Assembly: GCA_004352715.1 (NCBI GenBank)
Contig: SCFE01000039.1
Span: 552,259 to 616,258 of the forward strand
Direction: 5' to 3'
Length of the DNA stretch: 64,000 nucleotides
Origin: Hofstenia miamia
Taxonomy: Eukaryota; Xenacoelomorpha; Acoela
In this document: piece after piece, positions 23,590 through 34,471 of the stretch
Layout of the letters: each line of letters begins with the position of its first letter
Numbering within the stretch: position 1 is the first letter of the stretch
The notes under the pieces: generated by a model
What the model was told of the DNA's origin: nothing
Databases searched by the model: none
What the model saw: only the letters and a program-made list of their open reading frames with translations
Made by a program: the position numbers and the translations under genes

Positions 23590-25030
23590 GTCTTTATTGA
23601 TTATTGCGATTGTATACCCTCTTCAAGTTTTTTGTCCCATAGATTTTATTTGAACTTGAAGAAAAGTTGTTTTTCATAATGAGTAGGCGCCATGCTGTGG
23701 CGATAATCCGTGAGCCCAAATGCCGCCGCACTAAAGAATCGTTCAACGATATTTGTTGTCGTAAGAAGGAATTTGCAATCCATATAGGAATATTAATTTT
23801 TTGCGACTTTTGGCCAAAGTAGTTTCCCCTAAATTTAACTCATTGTCAGTGTCCACACTTCTGAACTTCCAGCTTCAACGATTCAACTGCAGAAATTTTT
23901 TCGGGTGTCAAATTTTTCTCATTTTCACTCAAAATCTTACACACACCAGATTCGAAATAAGGATACTTTATAATACTTGCAGTTGTAGACAAATACTTGT
24001 TGTTGGGACCCAGTTCTGAATAAGGATCCCTTACACCGTCTAACAGAGATCTAGCATAAGCAAGGTCCAAGGCTTTTGTAAGCAAGTCCATATTTTCGAG
24101 TTTGATGATCAATTTCGTTATTTTCTCGAGAACTGAGCAAATAGACAAAGAGCGAAGTTTCATGGGCAAAATGAGTCGATAAAATTTGACGCAGTTCTTT
24201 ATAGGGAACAAGCATTGATAGGTACTTGATCATCATGTAACCTTGCGAAAAACTGACGATGAGGGGTTTTGTTGTCTTAGTTTGGCAGCAAGTAATTTTG
24301 TACGAAGTTTGTGAATAATTGAATTAATTTTTGACAAAACTGATACATAATGAGTAAGAAGTTCGTTAACAGCTAGAGCGAAACGGTGCGATGAGCAGCC
24401 AATTATAGGTTTCTGAATAAGTGACGATAAGGCCTTATTCACTCCACAATTGTCACCAATAATCGCAACAAGGTTCGCCAAATTTTTTTTGTAGTGGTAG
24501 GACATAAACCAGCAACTGTTTGTGCTCTTCCCCGAAAGCCGTTCTTCATTTAAAAAGGGCGAAAAAGAAAGTTAGCACTTTTTGTACCCATTTGCGCCAG
24601 GATAAATGTCGAAAATTGCAACATAATATGTCGAGAGTGCAGGCAAACCTTCAAGGAAATGGCAAATTTCCCGGGAAATTTTTCACTGATAACATGCTCC
24701 ACCACTTGCGTAACGAGATTCATGTACTTTATAAAGGTCTCTCTGCATATTGGACTAAGGTTAGTAAACTCCTTAGTAGGCTTGTCTTCAACGAATACTA
24801 AGACAAATCCACTTAAGCCAATTGTATATATTTTTAGCAGGTGCAGAAGTACTGAAATGGTTGATTTCTATTTCTTTCTTCTTGGTAATTGGGATGAAAT
24901 TTCTTAATATGAGCTACCAAGTTGGTATATCCTTTGTTAACACCTTGTGTAATTTCTGCACCACACACATGCATTTCCATTTATTGCAATTGCCATTAAG
25001 TTGTTTGAAATAAGGCAAGGCAACTCTCTT
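23590..25030 (-). pseudogene. hAT-like transposase with BED-type zinc finger, broken
   Basis: Read on the minus strand, the parts come in order. A BED-like finger at about 24,880-25,010 has 'KWKCMCG', then 'GYTNLVAHIKKFHPNY'. A DDE/RNase H-like core follows, with 'VVEHVISEKFPGNFP', 'YYVAIFDIYPG' and 'AIIGDNCGVNKALSSLI' then 'IIGCSSHRFALAVNELL' (24,233-24,505). The middle region has 'YARSLLDGV' and 'STTASIIKYPYFESGV' (23,846-24,211). The C-terminal dimerisation region has 'TTNIVERFFSAA', 'LTDYRHSMAP' and 'EKQLFLKFK' (about 23,600-23,790). Intact enzymes of this group excise and reinsert their own DNA. Here several frameshifts and stops break the frame, so it is dead. Terminal repeats were not identified. 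Confidence 0.8.
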
Positions 25031-26608
25031 ATTATTACTGTCTTTCTTAAACTGAAAGGAACGTTGAAAGCAGATGGCGTCCAATCAGTTTAATATAATA
25101 GTGTAGCTATTACACACGCTATTACACGAAGAGACATTACATAAACGTTTAAAACTGCATAGTAATTGAAGTTAATGACACAATAAAAAATTAATTAATT
25201 GAATTTTTTCAGTGTGAAATCCATTAATGGGTCGCCATTAATTTTTCGGACGCCTTGGTTCGGCCTTCTCTTGTTTCAACGAACATCGAAGTTATCTGAC
25301 TGTTTTGTAACATTTCTCATTGCTATTTGTAAATTCGTCCATGTCAACTTTTTGATTGGGGCATTTGATAAATTTGGTCCACTCACGTTGACTCTACCTT
25401 TTATTTTGCTTCATTCTCTATTCTTACCTAGTAGTTTTTGTTATAAAAACCTCTTTGAAAATTGTTAATCGAAAATAACATTGATTTTTATTTATAAAAT
25501 TGTTGTTCTTGTAAAAATTTATTTCAATATATAATTAACAACACAAAAGCTGTGAGAATCTCAGGTTAATAAATTATAACTTAACTTCTGGGTTAATTTA
25601 GAATGTATCGAATAGAAATCTTTTTCGATTAAAATCAATTATTATTTTATATTAGCATTGTATGGCTAAAGGGAGTTATTTTTACTATCGCGCATCGCTG
25701 AATGGACTGCTAGCTCCATTATTAATTTATACTGTCTGTGATTTTCTGTTATTCGTCTTTGGATCTCTCTTAACATAAATCAATATCAACAATTATTAAT
25801 GAGAAATGCAATCGGAGGCTATATTTCAGTCTCACAAACATACAATGTTTTCTTATAGATCAAATACCTCAGCATATGTTCGGTGTAGCAACCTTTTTTT
25901 AACAATCTGCCCATAGTTATTTACGAGTCAATTCAACAATGAGATGCGATTTGATCTCAGCAATGAGTATTATCAGGATGAAGTACATCGATGTGTGAAA
26001 TGTTTTTGAAAATCGCTAATTTTCTTAAAAGTGTTAACCGTTGAAGCTTTGCCATTTTACTCTTAAAAAGCATTACCTCTTAGAATCAGATATTTAAACA
26101 TTAAATGATATTCTTGCTAACAGACAAGATGAAGTCTTTAAGCGTTGAAGGCAGTCAATTCAGTTGTTCTACAACATGAAATCTAGGACCGCCTAATCGA
26201 TTTAAACTTGGTTTTTCAGTCTGGTCCCAAAACAATTTCTTATATAAATACAAATATGAAAATTGTTCATCATCAGAGTGCAATGAACATTGGAAAATTC
26301 ATGCAAAAACAATGTCTACCATCACAGTATATGTAAACAAAATCTGTCAGGATTTTTTCCAAGAAGTCCATCTAAGAGATCACCTCCATCCATTCTACGA
26401 TTATAAGCTCTTGCGGTTGTCTTTACAAATTTGATACAGCACTTATAATACTGTTGTCTGCCACTTTTCTATAAAAATGTCTTGTAGTTAGTCCATGAAT
26501 ATGTTTGAATTTAAGCTTCGTTCAAGAAGCCTTCTTCAAAAATTTGTCATAAATGGAATGCATTGATCAAGTCTTTTTCGCCTAATTGTCCAAGTTAAAG
26601 AAATCTAG
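25031..26608. other. AT-rich spacer
   Basis: No gene supported. A minus-strand frame at 25,199-25,440 looks coding-like but is stopped and matches nothing I know. Confidence 0.5.
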
Positions 26609-27275
26609 TTGAATCTCCGCAAAGCTAATTCCTCGCTATTTGCCCTTTTCCGTAATGTTCCTTTTAATACCTCGTCCGCTGTAAAGCTCTCTTTGTTCAA
26701 GTCCATTCCTCGCGCCATTCTTCTCTACGCGTCTCCTTGTTGGTGGCCTTCTCGTGCTTTGTTCCACTCCATGGAACGTTTCCAGAAACGCGCTTTCAAA
26801 TGGATTTCCTCTTTGGACTATAAAGACGCTCTGCTGAAATTCTCCACTCTCCCGCTGTCACTCTACTTCCATGCCTGTGATCTCGCAAATTGGATCTTGA
26901 TCCTTTTGATTTCATTAAGTTCTCTAATTCCTGCTGCACTCGCTCTGATGATGTTGTCACCTTCTCCATTCGTCGTAAAAAGAAACATCGCACCCTTCAT
27001 TCGTTTTTCAATCGTGCTTGTACTGCTGCTAATTACATCTTGACTCGCAACCCTCCAACAGCGATTGATTTCTTTTCCCCGCCACCGAGCTTCAAGAAAT
27101 CTTTGATGGCTTTCCTCTTTGCTGAGCCCTTCTCCAACTTCGCCTACTCTTCCATTTGCTCCTATTTCATCTCCTGTAACTGTTCTCGCTGCCGTAAAAC
27201 TTGACTTGTTTTTATTTTTTGTTGTGTATGCCTTCAGCGGCTAAATAAAGTCATATATTATTATTATTATTATTG
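26609..27275 (+). mobile_element. LINE ORF2 3' end with ATT tail
   Basis: The 5'-truncated frame starts 'LRKANSSLFALFRNVPF' and has 'AILLYASPCWWPS' followed by 'MERFQKRAFKWISSLDYKDA' and 'LLKFSTLPLSLYFHACDL', the RT thumb region of CR1/Jockey-like LINEs. A frameshift near 26,885 moves the reading to a second frame, which ends at 27,204 with a Cys-rich 'CSYFISCNCSRC'. About 40 bases later the element ends in an aataaag-like signal and (ATT)n at about 27,257-27,275, the simple-repeat 3' tail typical of these clades. Confidence 0.8.
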
Positions 27276-27888
27276 TCAAGTTTGGTCATCATATTGTAAA
27301 ACGCAGAGGTATCAAAATCACGTGTTTTGTAAAACGTTGAGTATTTTCTGAACGTGTTTCCCAAGCCAACATATGCTGTTAATTGTGGCGCTTGGCTTCC
27401 AAATTATTGATAACAAGTGATGCTGCATAAATACCAAATGTGATTGATTAAATTATGGAAGAATTATAACCAAAATACGGCACTATTGATTCATCAACGG
27501 AGATTTTATGGTGAATGATTACAATGGTTGTAGATTGGATTGCAGGTTGTATTATAATGCTGCCAATGATCCTTAATTATGCATTCGAAATTTACATTAA
27601 AAAACAATTGAAAATAGACAATTATAAATTGTAAAATGTTTAAAATGCTCGTTTTTAGATGAATAAAAATTTTGTCTCTCATTAGTACCCGTGACCTACT
27701 AGAGATCCGGCCACATAAGTAGTAAAAGGGACTCGTACGACGTGGATATTTTTTACCTTTAACCTTGGCGGGCATGTATATCATGGATATGATGTAATTG
27801 TTTACTTTGGCCCCTCTTTGTAACTCTGACGTCATTGGGATATATTCTCTTTTGTTGTAATATTTGTTGGCAAACACATTTGTTTGCA
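27276..27888. promoter_or_regulatory. Spacer with a CRE palindrome
   Basis: TGACGTCA, the palindromic cAMP-response/ATF site, lies at 27,827-27,834 next to an ATTGG (inverted CCAAT) box. A second TGACGTCA is 330 bases on at 28,156-28,163, repeated at 29,231-29,238 in the duplicated copy. Two exact 8-mers this close are suggestive of a promoter, but no adjacent gene was identified. A 123-codon minus-strand frame at 27,506-27,877 matches nothing known and may be chance. Confidence 0.25.
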
Positions 27889-30037
27889 GTCTATTGTTTA
27901 AAATGTAACCAATTTTTTTTATTCATATACGTTTTTGGAATTACACAATAAGTATTTTCAAACAAATAATTTTTTAATATTGATGGTAATAAATAGAGTT
28001 CACAGGCAACACATGTCAATTGTAAAAATAAAAACTTTTTTTAAAAAATTGAATCAATCGAGAGGTGAGGTCCATTTCGTTACACTTTTTTCTGATTGGT
28101 CCAGACGGCTACCTTTGGCCTCTGCTGGGCCGTAGATATTGACGGGTTGTTGTACTGACGTCATGAAACTTGTATAGTCATGTACTTTTACTAGTTTTTA
28201 TGTTATTTTTGTGGCCTAACTTAGTTTACATGTTTTATTTTACATACTTGTTAATATACATGACATTGTTAACTGACTATCAAAAATACATGTTTCACAT
28301 ACGATCCACATGTCAATTGCAAAAATAAAAACTTTTTTTAAAAATTTAATCGATAAATATTTCCAAGTAAAAATAATTTTTTAAAAAATAAATATAAATA
28401 CATGCTTCCACAGACTCGTTCTCTCACTATACAGAGAAAACGAACATTTATAAATAATAAATTTATTTACAAAGAAAATATGAAATGCCCTACTAAATGA
28501 TAAAGTTCATATACACATGACATTAAAAGTAAAACTTAATAAATGTTTGAATCAGAGAGATAATAATTCTCGTTAAAAAACGTAATGCCTTATTTCGGTA
28601 ATAAAGCAAAATAATTTTTCGGAAAAAACCAAAAACTAGTTTATGCAAAAACTCGCAATTTCTAATATTTAATAAGCATACGTGGTAAAACCCACATACG
28701 TGTTTAAGACAAGACAAAAATGTAATTTCTTCTACACTTTGCTTATGATGATCATATATATATCGCACTATTAAATTTGTCTATTGTGTTAGTTTATCAT
28801 CATTGTTGTTGAGGGAATGCTGTAGGAAACAAAGGCAATGTGTATTTGCACACTATGAACTTCGCACGGCAGTATCTAAATTAATGATTAATAAACAAGT
28901 CAAATGAAGTGATAGATCACAGTATAAAACACATGACAATGAAAAGTTTAAACTAATTCAATNGTCTATTGTTTAAAATGTAACCAATTTTTTTTATTCA
29001 TATACGTTTTTGGAATTACACAATAAGTATTTTCAAACAAATAATTTTTTAATATTGATGGTAATAAATAGAGTTCACAGGCAACACATGTCAATTGTAA
29101 AAATAAAAACTTTTTTTAAAAAATTGAATCAATCGAGAGGTGAGGTCCATTTCGTTACACTTTTTTCTGATTGGTCCAGACGGCTACCTTTGGCCTCTGC
29201 TGGGCCGTAGATATTGACGGGTTGTTGTACTGACGTCATGAAACTTGTATAGTCATGTACTTTTACTAGTTTTTATGTTATTTTTGTGGCCTAACTTAGT
29301 TTACATGTTTTATTTTACATACTTGTTAATATACATGACATTGTTAACTGACTATCAAAAATACATGTTTCACATACGATCCACATGTCAATTGCAAAAA
29401 TAAAAACTTTTTTTAAAAATTTAATCGATAAATATTTCCAAGTAAAAATAATTTTTTAAAAAATAAATATAAATACATGCTTCCACAGACTCGTTCTCTC
29501 ACTATACAGAGAAAACGAACATTTATAAATAATAAATTTATTTACAAAGAAAATATGAAATGCCCTACTAAATGATAAAGTTCATATACACATGACATTA
29601 AAAGTAAAACTTAATAAATGTTTGAATCAGAGAGATAATAATTCTCGTTAAAAAACGTAATGCCTTATTTCGGTAATAAAGCAAAATAATTTTTCGGAAA
29701 AAACCAAAAACTAGTTTATGCAAAAACTCGCAATTTCTAATATTTAATAAGCATACGTGGTAAAACCCACATACGTGTTTAAGACAAGACAAAAATGTAA
29801 TTTCTTCTACACTTTGCTTATGATGATCATATATATATCGCACTATTAAATTTGTCTATTGTGTTAGTTTATCATCATTGTTGTTGAGGGAATGCTGTAG
29901 GAAACAAAGGCAATGTGTATTTGCACACTATGAACTTCGCACGGCAGTATCTAAATTAATGATTAATAAACAAGTCAAATGAAGTGATAGATCACAGTAT
30001 AAAACACATGACAATGAAAAGTTTAAACTAATTCAAT
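27889..30037. other. 1,074 bp duplication joined by a single N (assembly artefact)
   Basis: Bases 27,889-28,962 and 28,964-30,037 appear identical by eye and are separated only by N at 28,963. The same join pattern recurs at 39,006 and 52,554. The likeliest explanation is that two overlapping or allelic contigs were laid end to end. No gene was recognised in either copy. Confidence 0.85.
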
Positions 30038-30294
30038 TAAAATGTGTAATAACAAACAAATGACGTTTCTATTTATGATAAAGTATATCATCAATTTAAT
30101 ATCGGACTGCAAATTCGCACCAATTCATTAAAATATAATTGATTACGTTTTAAAAGAAATATCTGTAAAACTAACTAGAGATAATATTGCAAAAAGGCGT
30201 TAAGAATCAAAACAATATCTGAGATTTAATTATAGAAAAAAACTCACCAAAAAGTTTGAAATCTTTCAGGGTAGTTGTTTCATCAATGTGAAAT

Positions 30295-30550
30295 TCCATT
30301 ATGCCGGCTGTGTATATTCATGTGTAGAAAGTTGCATGCTTTCATAGACAATGTCAAAATTACGTGGTTTTATCTATATCCCCATTGTTCAAATGTCAAA
30401 ATGTAACAAATTATAAAAACAGTACAACCATGTAACATTCCATTATGCCACTGTGTGTACAAAGTTGCACTTCTTAACAGACAATGTTAATATTGCATAA
30501 TTTTTTATCTATATCCTATTGTTCAAATGTCAAAATGTATCCAATCGTAA
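30295..30550 (+). repeat. Imperfect tandem repeat, two units of about 140 bp
   Basis: Two successive units share 'cattatgcc..ctgtgtgta', 'aaagttgca', 'agacaatgt', 'tttttatctatatcc' and 'attgttcaaatgtcaaaatgta'. The unit end resembles the duplicated block's opening 'attgtttaaaatgtaacca', so the family extends slightly further. Confidence 0.65.
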
Positions 30551-31158
30551 AGATTGTTATCTACCAAACATGAAATTCAAATTACTTTAACAATTAAATA
30601 AAACATTTTAAAATCATAAAAAATTGAATTTTTAGCAAGTTGGAAAACAATCTCAATTATTATTACATGTTATTCCAATTTATGAAAGTTGCTACAAAAC
30701 TAAAATGTTAATAAAGTAATATGATTTATCAATCACCGTCTCTGGTACAAATGAAATAAATATTTTTTCAATACGTTTTTCTTGTTGAATTCAAGAATAA
30801 AATATTTGCAAAAAATTATTGATAATATTTATATTACTGTCGTAAATTGGTTATTAACGTTTATTATATATATATATATATATATATATATCCATAACAT
30901 TTAAAAATAACAAATAACTTATTTATTTTACATTTTAAAAAATTGTTTAAACTTAAATTTCATCAGTGTCTTTGATATTAAGAGTTAAATAAATACTGCT
31001 AGTATGATTGAAATGAATGAAGACGATAATAATAATAATAGTATTACTGTCAAATTGAGATTGGTGTTTATTTATTTAAAACATGGTAAACATAATTGAA
31101 ATATTAATTAATCTATATGCATTTACATGTAACATATTTTTAAAAAAAATTCATTTTT
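30551..31158. other. AT-rich spacer
   Basis: Nothing recognised apart from a (TA)n microsatellite at about 30,866-30,891. Confidence 0.5.
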
Positions 31159-31162
31159 GTGT

Positions 31163-31366
31163 TTTTTTATTTCTTTTTACCTTTCAAACAAAATTACTTT
31201 GGGATATTTAATTTTCCTTTTGATGTTTTTTTGTCTTTTCGAACAAAATTACTTGCCTTTGGGATATTTGACTTTCCTTTTTCTTGTTTTTTTTGCCTTT
31301 TCGAACAAATTTACTTGCCTTTGGGATATTTAATTTTCCTTTTTGTGATATGTTTTTACCTTTTCG
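31163..31366 (+). repeat. Minisatellite, about three units of 60-66 bp
   Basis: The unit contains 'ttttcgaacaaa', 'ttacttgcctttgggatatt' and 'gactttcctttttcttg', and repeats about three times with small changes. It is T-rich on this strand and open in one frame, but the repeated peptide looks like a by-product of base composition. Confidence 0.8.
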
Positions 31367-34300
31367 CAAAATGAAGTCGGTTATGTTTAATAATACATGA
31401 AAGAATTGCAAAACGCATTTTTGATAATCGCAAATGAATACATAACGCCATTTCAAAAACGAATCTATTTGATGCCATGATACTCGCAAAACATTTTTAA
31501 CTACGAAAAGACTAACACATTTTCATAAAAAATACATTTACGCAAAAATGATAAATTTATTGATTTTACAAAAACACATAATCGTACAGTTTGCAAAATA
31601 GCATTAAACGCTCATGAAATTGAAATTTTTTTTATGGTTATTAAAGTAATTCTACACGATATATAACTTAAAAGAAGCAAAGTTTTTAAATTGAAAGTGA
31701 ATATCAAACCTATATAAAATACATTTAAGCATACGTATAGTGCTCAAAACAATTAATATAATTAATATATAGTTGTAATTGCTTATGAGATTATATAAAC
31801 ACAACAGCAATCTTTAAATGATTTAAACTATATTTTGTAAATTAGGTATTTGAACAACTTAGGAACATTTTCTAAATATAGAAATAAATAGTGTAAATTA
31901 CAATTATCAGAAATTGATAAAATGAAATAAATACTTCTTCAAGACGGCTTACTCATTGTATTCAAATATAAAATATATATCTCGCAATATGCAATTAGGA
32001 AAATCATATTTTAACTCCATTTTTCCATTAAATGTTTAAAAATAATAGAGATTGAGATTTTCTGAAACATTGTCCGACCTTGTTAGAGTTTCTAAAGCAT
32101 AGCATTAGAGAGAATACCAATATATTTTGAATTTCCAAGTATTTTTCCACTATTTGAGAGTCTAAAATATTTATTTTTATTACTAAATTTAGCTCCAGTT
32201 TTTAATTTATTTCTACAGTTTTAATACATCTGACACATTTCCTTTGTTATGGTTTCACTAGTACATGTTTTAGCACAAATATTCGTTTTGCTTAACGTTT
32301 TGACTTTGCATACACCTCCACTTTACGTTTCTAAATGCATAGATGTCTAAATTATATTCCAAAAAACGCTAATAATCAAAATATTTGAATAAAAATGTGT
32401 AATGTTTTAAGTTTCGTTTTTGAATTTATTTTCTCTACAATGCTTTCAGAATGATGTGTGATTAGAAACAATTCGCCTTTAAAGATATAATTTCCACAAC
32501 TCTAATGTACATTTTTGTTAAAGATATTAAACGTGTAGAAACATTATGAAATTTTATAATAATTCGTAATCACATGAAACAAATTTGCAATATTAATTTA
32601 TTATATTGAATAAAGTCAACCGTCACCACTTGAATCATTGTAAAAACTGAATAATGTGTCACAGTGAAGACATCTTTTCGTCATAGGCAATGAACAAAAT
32701 GCTAATTTTATGACAATATTAGTATAAACATTCAAAAACGAGAAAGAAAAACGTGCATACACTTAAATTTGACTATTATTTATTGTATATTGAAATTTTG
32801 AAACAATAATGGTTTTGTATATATGTGTTTTATTTAATATCGCGAATAATACCCATTTTAAGGCATTCTACAAATTACATTATGTAATTGAAAGATGAAC
32901 TTTACTATTTATTGAAAAGATTACACAATATATAGAATAAACTTCAATAAACACACTAAATACTGTAACAAAAAAGTTTATAAATGAAAGTCATGTATGA
33001 ATGTAGCGACTAACTTTGCAAAGAAACATTTTTATATTAATAAAAATGAATAAACGTGATAAATAATTGAACGCAAAATTTTATAAATGCAATTTATATA
33101 GAGGCGCAAGGTCCATCATTAATGCAAAATGATGATGAAAAGTTACTTTTTTATTCTCTCAAGCTAGTACATCAATTTTAAAAAGGTTTATTTCATTCAA
33201 GTGAAGTAAGTTATTTTTAAAAATAAATAAAAAAATTTGTAAAGACGCTCATGTTAAGACGATTATTATATGTTTAAGAAAGCTATATGTATATATGGAT
33301 AAAAAATACCTTTTGTATATATACATACAATATAAGTTTTGTTAAATATAAAACAATTTCTGGGTAATAACAGGAATTTATGAAATTTAATACTACTGCT
33401 ATTATTCAGTGTACATAACAAGTTCATTAACAAAAAATATACGATTATTTCAATATACTAGTCCTTTCATTGGTCTAAAACTACAAACGTACAATTTATA
33501 ATTATGTATAGTTTGGCTATGTAATGTATGAATATTCACATCTTTTAGCCACACTTCCTCATTATTCATGAATTAATTCCGGGTTATGACTCATCAATTA
33601 GCACATGTCAATTAATTTTACACATGTATGCAGATAGGGCAGCTATGTAGTTTCATCAAAAATTGAAAGAGCCAGTGGTAGAGATTGTTTGTTGCTTCCA
33701 GGATGAAGAGCTTGATAAGACAATTCTTCTGGGTTTCCTTATTTTAACTCAAGAATTAACAATGAACAACAGTTAACACCAAAGTGAAATAAAACAAAAC
33801 ATTTCATTTTGGCAACAAACATATCACTGTATCATTTGTTATTATAACTCTAACACAAACAGGCATGATTAATTAGAGACACCATAAATAATGAATAAAT
33901 TGAAGTAAAAACTTAAACCTCTCGATTTAAGAGGTTTCTGCAACATATGTTCCCGTATCTCTAGTAGGTCATGATTGGTACCCTAAACTACTTAATATCA
34001 AACTTTTGTCAATGTATCAGATAATTGTGATACCAACTCAATATATAATCATATTATTTTTTATTCTGCTTATTTTTGAAAGTTTGCGTCGCCTGGTCTT
34101 TTCATAGCAGAAATAATAATGAACAAAATAGCAAATGATAATTTTGTTGTACAAGAGACTAAATAGTACTAAATATATTTATACAATTTTGATCTTAATT
34201 ATTTAGGATACTGTTCGTTAAAGGATTGATTTTATAAAAAAATATATTCAAGCGAAGTATATGCTTTTGTAAATTTAACAGTTTAATAATAGTTTAATAA

Positions 34301-34374
34301 TAAAGTTACCTAAACAATATTCATAGATTTTCATCATTGTCTCATTAGAAATCTTTAGTATATCGCATTTAATT
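31367..34374. other. AT-rich intergenic region upstream of the DGCR2-like gene
   Basis: No coding region, RNA gene or transposon could be supported. It presumably contains the promoter of the downstream gene, and possibly an additional upstream exon that I could not recognise. Confidence 0.5.
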
Positions 34375-34471
34375 ATGAAAACACAATATGTACTTTTGTT
34401 GTATGGTTGGTTTATGGCTTTTAAATCTGAATATTTAGGATTATCATCCAATGAAGTTTTTTCCTCTTCAG
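34375..34471 (+). CDS. DGCR2: DGCR2-like exon 1: start and signal peptide
   Basis: The ATG at 34,375 opens MKTQYVLLLYGWFMAF, a basic residue then a hydrophobic core typical of a signal peptide. It ends in phase 1 at a gtaaat donor. The intron after it is only 41 nt (34,472-34,512). Confidence 0.75.

Noticed and set aside
27506-27877. 123-codon minus-strand frame
   Set aside because: No recognisable domain, Asn/Tyr-rich composition typical of random AT-rich DNA, and no splice or repeat context to support it.
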